In this document: piece after piece, positions 1-11,611 of the stretch
Position numbering within the stretch: the first letter of the stretch is position 1
Layout of the letters: each line of letters starts with the position of its first letter
Assembly (NCBI GenBank): GCA_963377175.1
Contig: CAUJNA010003771.1
Span: 2,247,587 to 2,311,586, forward strand
Source: Effrenium voratum
Taxonomy: Eukaryota; Sar; Dinophyceae; Suessiales; Symbiodiniaceae
Reading direction: 5' to 3'
DNA: 64,000 bases
Program-made: the position numbers and the translations under genes
The notes under the pieces: model-generated
Database searches by the model: none
Told to the model about the DNA's origin: nothing
Seen by the model: the letters and a program-made list of their open reading frames with translations, nothing else

Positions 1-3000
1 CTTGTCTATCTTGGCTGGGGGAGGGAGCGCCCTGTCCTTGTGGGGAACTGCGACTTTTTGTTTGTTGCTCTGCATCTCGCTCCTGTCATGCCTCGAACAA
101 AAAAAAGCGCTTTTGGCGGACCCTTCTGCTATGGTGCCATGTCAATCCTAGCATCCCCATGTACGTGAGATATACACGCGCATGCAGACCTTCCTACTGT
201 TGGTGTGTTTGTTTCTGTCACAGTTGAAGGGACCCTAGCACCCACCCTTGTTACTCTCATTCCAGGAGCAGAGTTCACACTTTCTCAGTGGGTGCCCATC
301 TGCTCTGTACATTTCGGAGAAAGATCCTTTGGAATGTGTGTAAGGAAAAGCCACATCGCACCCAGAAAGGACTTCCTGGCTCAGACCAAATGGTCAGGCG
401 ATGAACAGGGTTCCCCTGGCATTTATTCAACCACATGGTCTCATATGGGTGTTTCTCACAAAAAAAGAACAAGAAACTTCAGGTAGAACAGGTAGCACAG
501 ATGTGGAGATTTCAGAAAGTTGATGACAGGTTCCATGTAACTCCGGCTTGGGGTCTCTAGAGGCCATGGAGTCAGAACATCTATGTACCCCGTTTCTGGG
601 CGAAGGTCGGAGCTGAAGCTCTGGGCCTATGACTCCAGATATGGGGCTGTGGTTCAAAAACGTTTTGGGATATCCCATTTTGGGGTTTTCGGTGAATTCA
701 CCCATTTTGGAACCTATTTTAGTGGCTGGATTGGGATGTGACTGGGGGTACGATTTGAATTTTGGATATTGACCCATGGCCATATTACCATCGGTTCATC
801 CTTGGGTCCTGGGCTGGCTGAGAGAGGGACCCCAAAGCGAAGCCGTTGCCATGCGGCTAGGCACTTGGAGACACCCCGAGTCTTGTCCAACCTAGGATTG
901 GTTGTGTGAAGACACCAAAAATGGCAACGGTTTCCTTTGGTGTCCCTTTTAACTAACCCCAACAAAACGGGCACCCGAAAACAAACGCCACCCCATTTGG
1001 ATATCAATCTTTGCAGCCTTTCTCGGGGGGGCACCTGGACCCTCAAAATTCCCTTAAGCATGGGTTATCGCCCTAAAAATATGCTTAGCGAGTTCCCTTT
1101 TCGTGGGTAGTTTGAGGGTTCAGGTCCCTGCAAGAAGGAAACCAAATAGGGGGCCATTCCAATTCTCCTTCCCCTCTGGAGCCGGCCAGTAGGTAGGTAC
1201 ACGCTCAATTAACATGGAACCTGGCAGAGAAATGGCTGTGGGTCAAAACCAGGTACAAACAAAATGGAAGCCTGGTAAGTGGGCACCTGCACTGAAACCT
1301 GCAAGTTCCAGGTGCTTTGATGTTGACCCACACCCAAGTGGTCCCTTCAGAAGGAACACGGCCTTCCCCACCCCCCACCCCCCCGGAACGTCAGGTTTCA
1401 GGTGAAAAGGCGAGGGTACCCGCAACCAGCGCCGAGCTACGACGTTTGAGTCGGCAGGCCATTGGCCTCATGGGCCTTCAGCCTCAAGATGCGACTGCAG
1501 CCACTTGGAATCGATGGGGATCTGAACATGTTCTTAGTTGCCCAAAGCCGACCTGTTGACAATTTGGTTTTCCCGTTTTGGTCCATTTTTAGTCATGGCC
1601 GCAAAAGGTTAACCTTTTGTTTCCAGGTCCTTTGGGCAACTGAGTGTTGGGTGTGTCCTTTTTGGTAGAACTTCCCGGAAAATTGTGGTGTTCCTTGTGG
1701 TTTCCCTTTAAGAACGCAAAGGAAGTACCCTGAACAAGAACGACGCACCCATATGTCCATTTGCATTTCAGGTCTGTTTCTTAATTTGCGGGGTTTAAGG
1801 GACCTGTCCACTGGAACTAGGTTCATTTTTACAGTGGACGTATTCGCAAATTTAAATGGAGGCTTTTTGTCCAAGGTCGAAGCCCATCCCCCTCCTGGCT
1901 GTCTAAAGGTTCCAGGGAAGCCAAACGGACAATTCTCATTTGGGGGGTCCCCTAAAAAAGACACGCCGATTTGATTTACGCATCACCAACTGGGGGTCGC
2001 TTTAGTGAGCTTTCTCTTGGTCGATGTTTAAAGGGATAAATGGAGAGCTGTCGGTCGATTTCGGGGTTGCGAAAAGGGCGGGATGGATCCGGGGAAGTGT
2101 TTAATGGAGGTCAGTGGTTCGTGTTTTGGTTTTGAATAGTCTGTGGGTCCAAATGGGTCTCCAAAATGGATTCCTGGTAAATGGACCCAAGGACTAAAAC
2201 CTGCGGTCCAATTCCTGGTGGTGACTCATTTAGCCCCATGCCCAATGTCTTCATATGCCCAGGTGGCCGCGGAGGCCGCACATTTTGAATGGTTGTTTGG
2301 CAGTCTTCTTAGTTGATATCTTTCAAGGGTTATCATTTAGTATTAGTAATATCAGTATTTGCGAGTTGCTGAGTTGGTGATTACAGGTTCAGCATACCAG
2401 AATCCCTGAGTTGCCGCGGGGCAGTGCGGGGAATTGCGTGCAGGTGCATGGAATCCGAGGTCGTTCGACATTCTGACAACTGATCCAAGAAAAGATGCCT
2501 AGGTGACTGGCGAGCAAAGTTGCTTGAGTCAGCCTTGTTTGTTTTTCCAAAGACATCCCTTTTGAAACAAATGCCTGGGAGAAATCACATGAGGGCCCAA
2601 GTAATCAGAAACATGTTTGCTTCTATGATGATGACTGAGCTTGTTGTTCAAGTAACATACAATTCCGTTCATTTATAGTAGATGGCCTGGATGAACAACG
2701 CGTCTGCACAATGAGAGAAACCAAAGCCTGGAGACTCATCGCCGTCTTTCTGTTCGCTTGTCGAACACGGTCACGTCAGCGGGTCCAGTCCCGTGGAGGT
2801 TCACCCAGACCTCCAGCGGGTGGCTTCCTTGGCTTGCACGCCTTTTGGGGTGTTCCCTTTAAAGTCAACCCTACCAAACAAAGTTCGCCTGTTTACGCAA
2901 TGTCCACTGAGGGTTTGGCTGAACTTGTTGGGATGATCTTCTAGTACTTTTGGAGGACCATTTTATGGGCAAACAAGAAGCTTGGACTTGGGTGCCAATC

Positions 3001-3214
3001 TACCCAGGAAGTGAGGGTATCAAGGGACCCTAGGGTTGCGGTACCAACCGCTTTTCTCACACATCGGCTACGCCATACTCGTCCTATATCTGAACTAGCT
3101 TGCCACTTGCCACTAGGTTACTTGCTCGGTTGCTAAGCGCTTGCCACCCGGCCACTAAGCTCTTAACAAGGGCCACGCCAAACGGCCCAGCGGGTCGATC
3201 CCACTCCTTGCCAG
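1..3214. other. Non-coding stretch upstream of first recognised exon
   Basis: No exon could be supported here. It is probably intron sequence of the dynein gene, because the first recognised exon starts in the middle of the dynein C-terminal domain. It holds dispersed short repeats: one at 671-785 that recurs at about 18414-18510, and a terminal-inverted-repeat element at 1533-1644. A weakly coding-like stretch lies at 1428-1500 (frame AELRRLSRQ), but it lacks the third-position G/C bias of the real exons. Confidence 0.5.
1533..1644. mobile_element. MITE-like element family R5, copy 1
   Basis: It starts CTTAGTTGCCCAAAG and ends CTTTGGGCAACTGAG, flanked by a perfect TGTT duplication (1529-1532 and 1645-1648). 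Confidence 0.8.
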
Positions 3215-3281
3215 GTGGCTGGAAGCGGCCTGGTCGGAGATGCAGGCCCGCAACGAGCCGCCCGAGAGCCCAGATGAACAG
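3215..3281 (+). CDS. Dynein heavy chain exon (WLEAAWSEMQAR)
   Basis: The exon begins after CCAG and reads WLEAAWSEMQARNEPPESPD and two more residues, ending in phase 0 at CAG. Its donor is GT (GTACTAG), unlike most other introns here. A 102-bp inverted-repeat element begins four bases into the flanking sequence. The codon third positions are almost all G or C. Confidence 0.65.
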
Positions 3282-6200
3282 GTACTAGGTCCCCCAGTAG
3301 TGCCCTTTTGCCCTTTTTTGGGGGAGGGTTCCCCTACAACAGAAAAAAGGGTACCCGTATTCTAGGCTCTCTACTGGAGGACCTAGGGTACAGTTGATCC
3401 GGAGGCCTGCACGAATCTCCCCAGAACAGAGTCTATTTTAGGGGTTCCTCTGACCACAAGTCCAAAATCCGAGGTTATGACTTGAGTTTTATTATTGCCA
3501 AGTTAGTTGCCCCGTACTGCACACACAAGCTCCCCCAAGTGGGGCTAACCTTGTTGTTAGTAGGTGAGCTCACTCCCTGAGTTTAGGGCTTTTGACTTTT
3601 TGGATACACCGTTTTAGTGCTAAATAAAGAAACAAGTTCAGACGTTGTTTGTCCAGTTCAAATAGGAAGTGAGTTATAACCCAAGGTAACCACTTGATAA
3701 TTTGGGCGCGCGGTTGCCTATTCCTGTGTACTGGGTTTGCTTTCCCGCTGGTTCGATGGAATCCAGCGAAAAAAGGTAGCAACGTTTGACAGGGAATTCT
3801 AGCGGCTGTCAGAGATTGCCAGGATACGTCTCCGTTTAGTGGAGGTCTGAGAGTAAATAGGTGGGTTCTACAACCCATGTGGCCGGCCACCTATCAACTT
3901 CGCAATGATTGTTGGCTTGCTTGTTTGTTTGTCAGTCTTTCCGTGTCTGTTTGTCTGTCTGTCTCTCTGTGTGTCTGCTTGTTTGTTTGTTTGTTTGTTT
4001 GCTTGTTCTGGTTTGGTATGTCCCAAATTAGGGGGACCCCCCCAAACAAATAATGTGGTTTTGCGTTTGGCTTACCTTTAAACCAACCTGAAAAGGGCGC
4101 CCAAAACAACCACACCCCACCCCAAAGTGGTGGTTTTCCCTTTAGCTTGCCTTGTAAACCAAACCCTTTTCAGCTGACTATACGATCCAGCAATCTGCGC
4201 GGCCAGAAGCTTAGAGCCTTTGTCTAACACGCAGCTCTCGAGTTTTGGGTCACCCTTTATCCACCGCACCCCTCCCCCAACTGGTGGTTTTCCTCTTAGC
4301 TTTCCTTGTAACCAAACCCGAAAGGGGTCCACCGCTGCAGAGGTTCTGCTGGCGGCTGGACCTCTTTTGGCGCCCGCAGCAGCTGCTGCTCAGCTCCCTG
4401 CGCAGCTTCTGCTCGCAGAAGCTGCTGCCACTGGCGCAGTGCAGCTTCCGCCACAAGGCCCTCGCGCGTTTTTTCGCGCGCTCGTTTCGGGGTGTTTTTG
4501 AGCCCCCTCCCTCTTTTTTGAACAAACGGTTGATTGGTGTGAGTGGGGTCAACAGTACTCCCAACCACTCCCACCCTCTAAACCGCCAAGATCCAGCCAC
4601 TGCCAGCTTTGAGGGCCCCCAGTTTTATGTGCGCCCAAGACCGTTGGGGTCGGAGTTTGTTGCTTTCACCATGGGTTGTACTCTCATGACAGTTTGAAGC
4701 AGATCCCGGATCCCGCTTGTTATCACAGAAAGGGCCATACTTAATTAATTACAGTCCTCCAAATTGGACATACCCCACCTATAAAGGGATGGATTTTGGG
4801 CTACCCTGTATACCCCATGCATAACCACTTATTTCGGTTAGGTCCATTTGGGGTATGCAATGTGGCCCTCAGAAACTTGGCGTGTTTAAACAATACTCGC
4901 TGGATGAAAGCGATGCCCCAAAGCCGGCAGTCAAGCAATGTAGAGTGCCTTTCACTAGCCGCAGTCAGAGAAACGAAGGAACAAGGATTATTCTAGCGGT
5001 TGATTCCCCATTCTTTTCAACAATCGTTCTTTTCAAAACCGGCTGTTTCCCCTGGGTTGTTGATGGTTTCCTGAAAAGCAGGATCCCTGGAAAGAATGGG
5101 GAAGGTACCCCTAGATATTGGCTGGAACCCGTTAAAAGAAGCACTAACCCATCCCACGGAGCCAGTCACCACAGGTGGCAAACATGTGAAACTCGAAAGT
5201 AAAACCTGGCGGATAGCGGAAGCCTTTCCAGTTTTATGTGTTGTTGTTTTTTTGTCATGTGGTTTACTAATCCTCGCTTTGAGGTCTGTGTAGCCCTAGA
5301 CACAAAGACCCTGTTCGTTTGCTGTAAGAGTGGTGTGGTGCGGAAACAAAGGCTTTCAGTTTCGACTTGTTGGCGTTGTGCATACTAATCTTTGTACAAA
5401 AGTAATATTGAGCTCAGTTCATCATGTTAGAGTTGTCACACATGACCAAGCAGGACTATGCCTCCCGCTATGTCCTTGCAAACAAAATACAGGGCCGAGA
5501 TCGATGCCTGTGCATGTGCGTGTTTGGGAGGCTGGCAAGGGGACCCCATGAGTAATCAACATCGAGTGAGGTTTACTAGGAGATCAAATCCGAATCACAT
5601 TGTTTTGGGGGAACACCCCGAAGGACATTTGAATGGCTTAAGCATATGATGAGTCAACCCTAGTGATGTTGACAGGATGCTGCTGAAGCATGGAACTCCC
5701 AAAAGTGTCCTCCCAAAGGAACTTTCCTGGGCGCATGTTGGTCTACATGTGAACTGGGTGCAAAATAGCCATAGGGCGTGTTTCATCGTAAAAAAGAACC
5801 CCCTTAAGGGGATGGCTCATTCATGAACTCATTCTAGTTCCCCCTGACCCTCTATTCAGCATGCAGTCAATCTGGAGACCCATGTTTGGGGGCGAGGGGC
5901 TTGCTTGTTATGGACTTTTTTTTGTTGTGTGTCATAATCGCTAAAGCGAATGCAACTTGGATCGCGGGGGGGGGGGGCTTTGGCATCCAACCCACCATAG
6001 CAACCCCAGTTTATTTGGGGTCCAACCACTGTTGGAGGGGCCCCCCACTCCCCGGCTGGTTGAGTGATATGGGGTCATCATTTGACCCCCATCCATAGGA
6101 GCCTTTGCATGGTTGTTGTTGGGAAACAGTCTTTACATGTTGCTTATTGTGGTTTAGTGGTTGCAATCCAAATCCACTTAGCTCCTAGGATTCAAATTCT

Positions 6201-9200
6201 TGCTCCCAAGGTCAACCAAGCTTCGGGGGTTCACAGCGCCTGGGATTCGATCGCTGGAAGGTCCTGGCTCATCTCACTGAGGAGGAGGATGTGCAGGCGC
6301 GCGACCCCCTTGGCTGAAATGAACATCGCGGAAAGTATCGCGGAGTCGGGGAGTGTCCTGACCTTCCATTTGGGTGTGGCTCAAAATTTAAGGGCTGGGG
6401 TTACGCAGGTTTTGGTCTTTGTTTCCACCCAAGGGGCCCAAAAATGGGTTCCACTTAGCCATTTGTTTGAAAGAATATATTGTTGTTTTTCCCCTTGTTG
6501 GTTTTACAGGGAATCTATCACTGCTGGACATATTCTTACATTTTCCAGGGGTCTTAAGCAAATGGAAGGTTACATCCACCAAGTTGCCCCGATCTCAGAA
6601 TCCAAACCCACGTGATCTCAGTTGGTGGCCCAAACAGATGTACCCAAAATGGGATGGCAAAGTGGGAAACATACGGCATCCTTGCTCTTGAATTTTCAGC
6701 CACACCCATATACCTGGAGTCTCCATGACCCTTGAAAAATGGGGTCATAACCCAAAATAAAGGGGTCATGGACCCATTTTTTAAGGGTCATGGAGACTCC
6801 AGGTAGTTTCCTCAGAGAGGTCGTGGCTTTGTTGGGAAATGCGTCTCGCCAACGCCGAACTCGCCAGAGGCGAGTGTTGGAACATGGCACACGGCAGCTT
6901 CTTTCTGTGATTCTCCGATAGGCGAGAAAGTAGTCAAAATCGTGGGAATCTCACTGATCGGTACGACATAAACCGGAATCCATTTCTTTGAAGGCGGCAA
7001 TCAAAGGGCCCGCTTCTGCCACTTGACGTTGCATGCGAGCCCAAATGACAAATACTTGGCAGAAAAAGGGGTTGTGATGGTTGCGACTCAAGTTAGGGGC
7101 AGAAAGAATCAGACCCACATGGTTCCCTTGTGGGGGACTCTTGTTGTTGTGTCCTTGCAACAAGGGCCCATGAAAGAGGTTTGATCTTCATGGTTGTTGG
7201 GAAACAGTCTTTACATTTTTGCTTATTGTGGTTTAGTGGTTGAGATCAAAATCCACTTAACTGCTAGAACTTGAGCATTGTTGCTCCCCAAACCCAACGT
7301 GAAGCAAGACTTTAGACAGAGCCAGTTGGAGACTTTTGCTCACGGAAAAAAACACCAGAAAATCAAAGGTGTGAAGACATTTTTGTTGGCGAAGGCTCCA
7401 TGTGAAGTGACGAATTTTTGGGGACACTTTCTCCTCTCTTATTTAAAAAAAAAAAAACACGCAACAAGGAGCAAACGGGCAAATTTGCCGCCTTCCAAGC
7501 ACCAGCCAGGTCGAAGATTCCCCAAGTCTGGACAGGAATCAACGCAATATGATTGGTCGGGCAAAAAAGCTGTGGTAACAACGAGGCCGCGTCCTATACA
7601 AAAGAGGCGTCCCCTTCTTGAGGCACATCGGTCAGGAAGATACAGGGTTTGCCTCAGTTGTTTGTTTTTTATTTGGCACACCCACAGGACATCGACTGGG
7701 TGTATGCGTTTTTGAGGCTCAGTATCCCCTTGGGGTTGGATTCAAAGGAAACCACAGGGCAACTTCCTTGCTTTTTGTGGGGTAGTTATGGTAGTTGTCA
7801 GAATAAGAACCTGCACATAGGTTGTACAACACCCCTTCAGAGCCTTAGTTCCTGATGCCCACGGAGTGGTTCTGGCTCCCGTAGCTTCATCTCGGATCTC
7901 CTCCCAAGCCATTCTCTATTTTCGCCCAAATATGAAATAGAATCAGAAAGCCTGAAACCATTGATTTGTTTGTTGCTCAAAGATGCATCAGAAAATCGGA
8001 ACGCCATTTTTTGACGCTCAAATATGAATCAGAAAATCGGAAGTCCATTTTGTTTCTTCGGGATTTGTGGGGTGGGTGCGGATGTGTGCTGGTAGGACCG
8101 GCCCAGCAGCGGTCTCTACATCTGCGGCCCCTTTTTACGCGGTGCCTCCTGGGACCGGCGCCGTGGCGCGCTGGCAGCGCCCTCAAACACCTTGGCAAAG
8201 AGGTGTTCCTCACCCTGGGAATTTCCTGACCCTGGGAGTAGTATGGTTTGGTCGGGTTTGGTAGTAGTAAAACATAGGTTAAGTAGTAGGTTTGGTAGTA
8301 GGGGGAAAACATGTTTGGTAGCAGGTTTTGTAGTGTATAGTTTTTGGTAGCAGTTCCCTCCATTAAAGTACTAGTTGGGTTCTTATTATATCCAAATTGT
8401 TGAAACCATAATATAACCTACGGTTCAGACCAGAATACTTCATATAACCACCGAGCATGACCCATAGTTTGCCCTCAAGGTTGTCATCCAAATTGGGTCC
8501 TTGCCATTCTTTTCATGGGAATCGGTTGAACCCTCGCGCTTCATCAGCCAGCCCGTTCCCGGCCATTCTTACATGCTCGTTACGAGAAAGCCTGAGAGAA
8601 GGGAACCGACCAAGGGAAGCCATGGTTCGCCGTCCGGTTAAGGTTGGGTTTGTAGGCATGTTTCATAGGTTTAGGGTTTGGGGTGTCCGAGGTTCCGAAG
8701 TTCACCACCAAGTGAGACGTTTATCAGTGAGGTACACAAGGGGGCGTTTTCTCAGGCGAACCTCCGTTCTCCGATTTTGAGGACACTGGTTTGAGGAATG
8801 TGGGAATTCTCCGCTTAAGTTGGGTGCAGTCATTCAGTCATTCTTGTTACTTTGCGGATTACCATGACATCCACCCAAAAAAATACGCACCATCTTTGAG
8901 ACTACTCTCCTCTGGGCCAAAGGACGCGTTGGGTTCCATGTGCAGGTGAGTAAGATTTGAAGTGGAATTGAATGGATCGCCTTCGCAGATTGGAAGGTCA
9001 TGGCGTACTGGAAGAGACTTCTCACTGAGCTTTGGACTTTCTACGATGTTCGTTCCCAAGTTAGTCTGTGGTTGGTAACCTGGGCCAAAAGCCCAGTGGC
9101 AGGGTTAACTCGACTGAATGGCCTATATTCCACTGCAAGATACTTGGCCAAACACCCAAGTGGACTTTCTACTTTTCAGGAAGACCATGAATTTTGTTTG

Positions 9201-11074
9201 GCAAACCATTCACGAGACCTGGATGGGGGTCAGAGCCCATGTCATTCTCACTCTTTGGACCAAACTCGGGGAGTTCGGTGGTTGCTAGAGATGGGTGTTT
9301 CTCAAAATAGTGGTTGTTTCCTGCTGGCTTCCCTTTAAACACCAACCAAACGGGTCCACCTTTATGGAAGTTCCTTATGTCAGCTTGGTGAATCATCACC
9401 ACCTTAGACATACTACCTCAGACATTGGGAGACACACACACGCACATACCCCCTTAAAGTGGAATTGGGGGAGGGGATGACCATTGGAATTTCATTTGTT
9501 TGGGTTGTTCAAAGGTAGTCCTAAATCCATACCTTGGGTTACGAAAGGGGGTCCCATTCCAGTCATTTTCCAAAACAGTAGATTGGCCAACCCCCATTTA
9601 CACAGCCCTGCTTATGGTTCTACTTTCCTGTTTGTACAGGAGAAATTGAGCTGCGGGACCTCTCCCCTGACAGTAGCTTAAAGTAGATGGCACAATTCCA
9701 CAGCTAGTCGCCCCCTTTGCTTACCCACATCTAGCGCAAATCGAGCCACCTGCTTGCACCCTAGTGTAACTTTCATTTGCTTAAGAAGAAGTGCGATTTT
9801 TCCTGTTTAAAGGGAATCTATCAATACTGGCAATCCTGGAAATGTGTTTTTCCCAGCGGACTTGGGCAAATGGAGGGGAAAAGTAGGGGGGGCAGACCCA
9901 TCTTGAACTCAAGGTGGACGGCAAAATGGACGAGTTCTTCTACCGCATGCCAGTGATGCACTTCATCCCTACGAAGGACCGTCGTGTGTCGTATTTTGCG
10001 TTGGCCCCCTCCATTTTTGTCGGGTTGTACCTGGAAACCAGAACCCAGACATGTTTTGGGCCATGATTTTGAGACAAACGCAGTTGGGCGTGTCATTGCT
10101 TGGGCGGTTGAAAAGGAATGCAAAGAGAAGCCAGCCGTTTAAGCGTTCTTCTATTGGGAGACGTTGTGACGTTGTGTCTCTCCCGTGTGTTGGTTTTTTG
10201 AAATTCAATATCATTTTGTGTGGGTGTGCGCGTGTTTGTTTTCACAAGTAGCCTGTGTGTGGTTATTTTCAAGGAACAAGAGGCACACCGAGCCACATTT
10301 GTTGTGTTCCGCATCCTTTTTGGAGACAAGCTCAGATCAGCGAGGGAACAGAACGGAGTCAATCAAGCTGACCCTGCTAATAGGGTGGCGAAACCCCACA
10401 AACATGAAGGATTCTTCTCACTACAAGGAGCCCTCAAACAGTATCCAGCACCCACCCAGTTTAGTCATGGCCACTTTCAGCGGTGAGTTTCCCAAAGTGC
10501 AGAGGGTTGCCTCGCCCCGACAGATCGATCGGTGCCTGGCCTGAGTCGCTTTTTGTTTGGTAAGTCTAATGTGACTTGGAATTGCGTGGCTTCCCCGACT
10601 CCTGTCAAATCTAGCTCCCCCAGTAGTGCCCTTTTTCCGCTTCTCTTTTTGGGGAGGATTCCCCTACTAAAATAGACTACAGAAGAAAAAGGGTACGCTT
10701 ATTCTAACCTCTCTGCTGGAGGACCTACAAATCATGCCCTCAAAAAGAAGAGAGGGAAGCCACCCATTTTGGGGCGGCTCATTTTGGATGCCCCCTCTGC
10801 TCAGTTTACAAGCTTTCAGCCTTTTGGTCTTTGGCCAACTCTTCTCAGGTTTGCTACGTACCTCTTTCAAAGTGTTGGCTACAGCTTATTTTGGACTACC
10901 TCTTTTCAGGGAGAAGGTGCTGCGTCCTTTGGGCAAGTTGAGGTTTGTCGCCAGGTGTCTCTTTGTTTGAGCAAAGGCCCATCAGTGGTTCTCCAGGAAA
11001 AGGGCCATCGATTCCATGGCAACATGGATGGGAGGGGCCATTGTAAACCTGCCGTTGACCAACGACCCTTTGAG
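3215..11074 (+). CDS. Dynein heavy chain, C-terminal region (partial, multi-exon)
   Basis: Dynein heavy chains are the AAA+ motor subunits that move along microtubules in flagella or cytoplasm. Six short exons (3215-3281, 4341-4457, 6237-6298, 8110-8173, 9914-9980, 11035-11074) read as the C-terminal cap that follows the AAA6 ring module. The order of blocks matches the family: WLEAAWSEMQAR (the family's W-L-E helix), then LFWRPQQLLLSSLRSFC (the FFFPQAFL-type block), then GLYICGPFLRGASWDRR (the G-x-Y-x-x-G-x-F-L-E-G-A-x-W-D signature), then FYRMPVMHFIPTKDR (the MPVIH block), then AIVNLPLTNDPLR. Exon phases agree across the first five. The upstream motor and tail are outside the window. I did not find the exon for the usual Y-x-C-P-x-Y block nor the final W-x-x-x-G-V-A-L block. 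Which dynein class this is cannot be told from this part. Introns mostly use GC donors. Confidence 0.75.
3285..3386. mobile_element. MITE-like element family R1, copy 1
   Basis: The termini are inverted repeats: CTAGGTCCCCCAGTAG at the left and CTACTGGAGGACCTAG at the right. The element is flanked by a perfect 4-bp duplication GGTA (3281-3284 and 3387-3390). It sits directly at the 5' splice site of the intron that follows the exon ending at 3281. The interior carries a GGGTACCC-like stretch shared by all copies. Confidence 0.85.
4341..4457 (+). CDS. Dynein heavy chain exon (FFFPQAFL-type block)
   Basis: Thirty-nine codons in phase 0 at both ends, with 96% G/C in third positions on the + strand against about 60% for the open frame on the other strand. 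It reads RFCWRLDLFWRPQQLLLSSL, then a C-S-Q-K-L-L-P-L run. This fits the dynein C-terminal block in which an aromatic/proline segment precedes a helix and an L-P-I/L segment. The intron starts with GCCCTCGCG. Confidence 0.7.
5006..5101. repeat. Dispersed repeat, copy 1 of 2
   Basis: A stretch of about 95 bp that recurs at 59955-60047 with high identity. It starts with CCCCATTCTTTTC and ends with GGAAAGAATGGGG, so the ends are inverted repeats. Both copies are followed by AAGGTACCCCTAGA. Confidence 0.7.
6109..6205. repeat. SINE-like repeat family S1, copy 1
   Basis: It begins CATGGTTGTTGTTGGGAAAC and contains GTGGTTTAGTGGTTG, which resembles a polymerase III A box. It ends near GATTCAAATTC, which resembles a degenerate B box. 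Other copies are at 7190-7287, 11347-11450, 21921-22015 and 46686-46768. No terminal inverted repeats are seen, so a tRNA-derived SINE is the likely class. Confidence 0.55.
6237..6298 (+). CDS. Dynein heavy chain exon (RLGFDRWKVL)
   Basis: It reads RLGFDRWKVLAHLTEEEDVQ and ends two bases into a codon. This is the linker between the dynein blocks encoded at 4341-4457 and 8110-8173. The donor lies in GCGCGCGACC, so either of two GC sites is possible; the one at 6299 keeps the frame to the next exon. Confidence 0.65.
6711..6805. repeat. Long hairpin repeat
   Basis: The left arm starts TACCTGGAGTCTCCATGACC and the right arm ends GGTCATGGAGACTCCAGGTA. The arms (about 35 bp each, near-perfect) surround a loop of about 20 bases. 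No flanking target duplication is visible. Confidence 0.8.
7190..7287. repeat. SINE-like repeat family S1, copy 2
   Basis: It shares GGTTGTTGGGAAACAGTC and GTGGTTTAGTGGTTGAGATC with the copy at 6109 and ends near TAGAACTTGAGC. Confidence 0.55.
8110..8173 (+). CDS. Dynein heavy chain exon (GxFLxGAxWD signature)
   Basis: It reads GLYICGPFLRGASWDRRRGA followed by L. This carries the most recognisable dynein C-terminal signature, G-x-Y-x-x-G-x-F-L-x-G-A-x-W-D. The acceptor is CAGCAG. The donor is probably GCAGCGCC, with GCGCTGGC six bases upstream as an alternative; both keep phase 0. Confidence 0.75.
9914..9980 (+). CDS. Dynein heavy chain exon (MPVMHF block)
   Basis: It reads VDGKMDEFFYRMPVMHFIPT, then K-D. 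In dynein heavy chains an M-P-V-I-H or L-P-V-I-H-L segment follows the W-D signature, as here. The frame continues in phase 0 from the previous exon. The 3' border is uncertain; a GT donor at 9981 is assumed. Confidence 0.65.
10611..10728. mobile_element. MITE-like element family R1, copy 2
   Basis: The ends are CTAGCTCCCCCAGTAG and CTGCTGGAGGACCTAC, flanked by a perfect AAAT duplication (10607-10610 and 10729-10732). The interior matches the copy at 3285. Confidence 0.85.
11035..11074 (+). CDS. Probable dynein heavy chain exon (AIVNLPLTNDPLR)
   Basis: This short exon lies between GGGAG and a GT donor (GTGAAGGG). The frame AIVNLPLTNDPLR resembles the dynein segment in which the hydrophobic I-x-L-P-T strand precedes the final tryptophan. 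An exon for the intervening Y-x-C-P block is expected but not found between 9981 and 11034. Confidence 0.45.
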
Positions 11075-11346
11075 GTGAAGGGTACTCACTTGGGAGACAT
11101 GTTGCCCTCCACACATCGACATTTCCCTTGGCACTAAGCGAACATGTGGGCAACATCCGGTACTCGCCATCTACTGTAGTACACGCACCAAATTGCCACT
11201 AGAAAATTGAGGTTGCTCATTAAATTCCAATGTGCTGATTGACAAGGTCCACTTCGCAGCAGTTGGTCGCAGTTTGATCTCAGTATCTTAGGTCGCTGGT
11301 GCAGGAATTTGTCTATCCACAGTGTTGCAGACCTTTTTGCAGATGT

Positions 11347-11450
11347 CATGGTTGTTGTTGGGAAGCATTTTGCATTTTTGCTAATTGTGGTCTAGTGGTT
11401 GAACTCCAACCACTGAAAGAAAAACAAACACATGTTTTGCTCCCCTTCCA
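11347..11450. repeat. SINE-like repeat family S1, copy 3
   Basis: It starts CATGGTTGTTGTTGGGAAGC and contains GTGGTCTAGTGGTTGAAC. Relatives are at 6109, 7190, 21921 and 46686. Confidence 0.5.
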
Positions 11451-11493
11451 GCGTCAACCCAGATGTTAGGCTCCTGCCTGGTGTCCAAACCAG

Positions 11494-11600
11494 ACGCCGG
11501 AAGCCACGAAGCCCAAGCCAGGACCAGCGGCAGCTGCGGAACCGGTGTCCAGTGCCTTTCTTTCAGGCGGATGTCCGGTTCGAGCGAGTTGGGGCTTTAG
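11494..11600 (+). CDS. Possible exon of unknown gene
   Basis: A G/C-rich island between CCAG and a GC donor (GCAAACC), immediately before the G-rich minisatellite. One frame is rich in proline and alanine (TPEATKPKPGPAAAAEPVSS). Another reads DQRQLRNRCPVPFFQADVRF. I cannot choose the frame or the gene. Confidence 0.25.
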
Positions 11601-11611
11601 GCAAACCAAGG

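Noticed and set aside
4250..4600. Minus-strand frames opposite the dynein exon at 4341-4457
   Set aside because: Third-position G/C is about 60% on that strand against 96% on the plus strand, where the dynein match lies.
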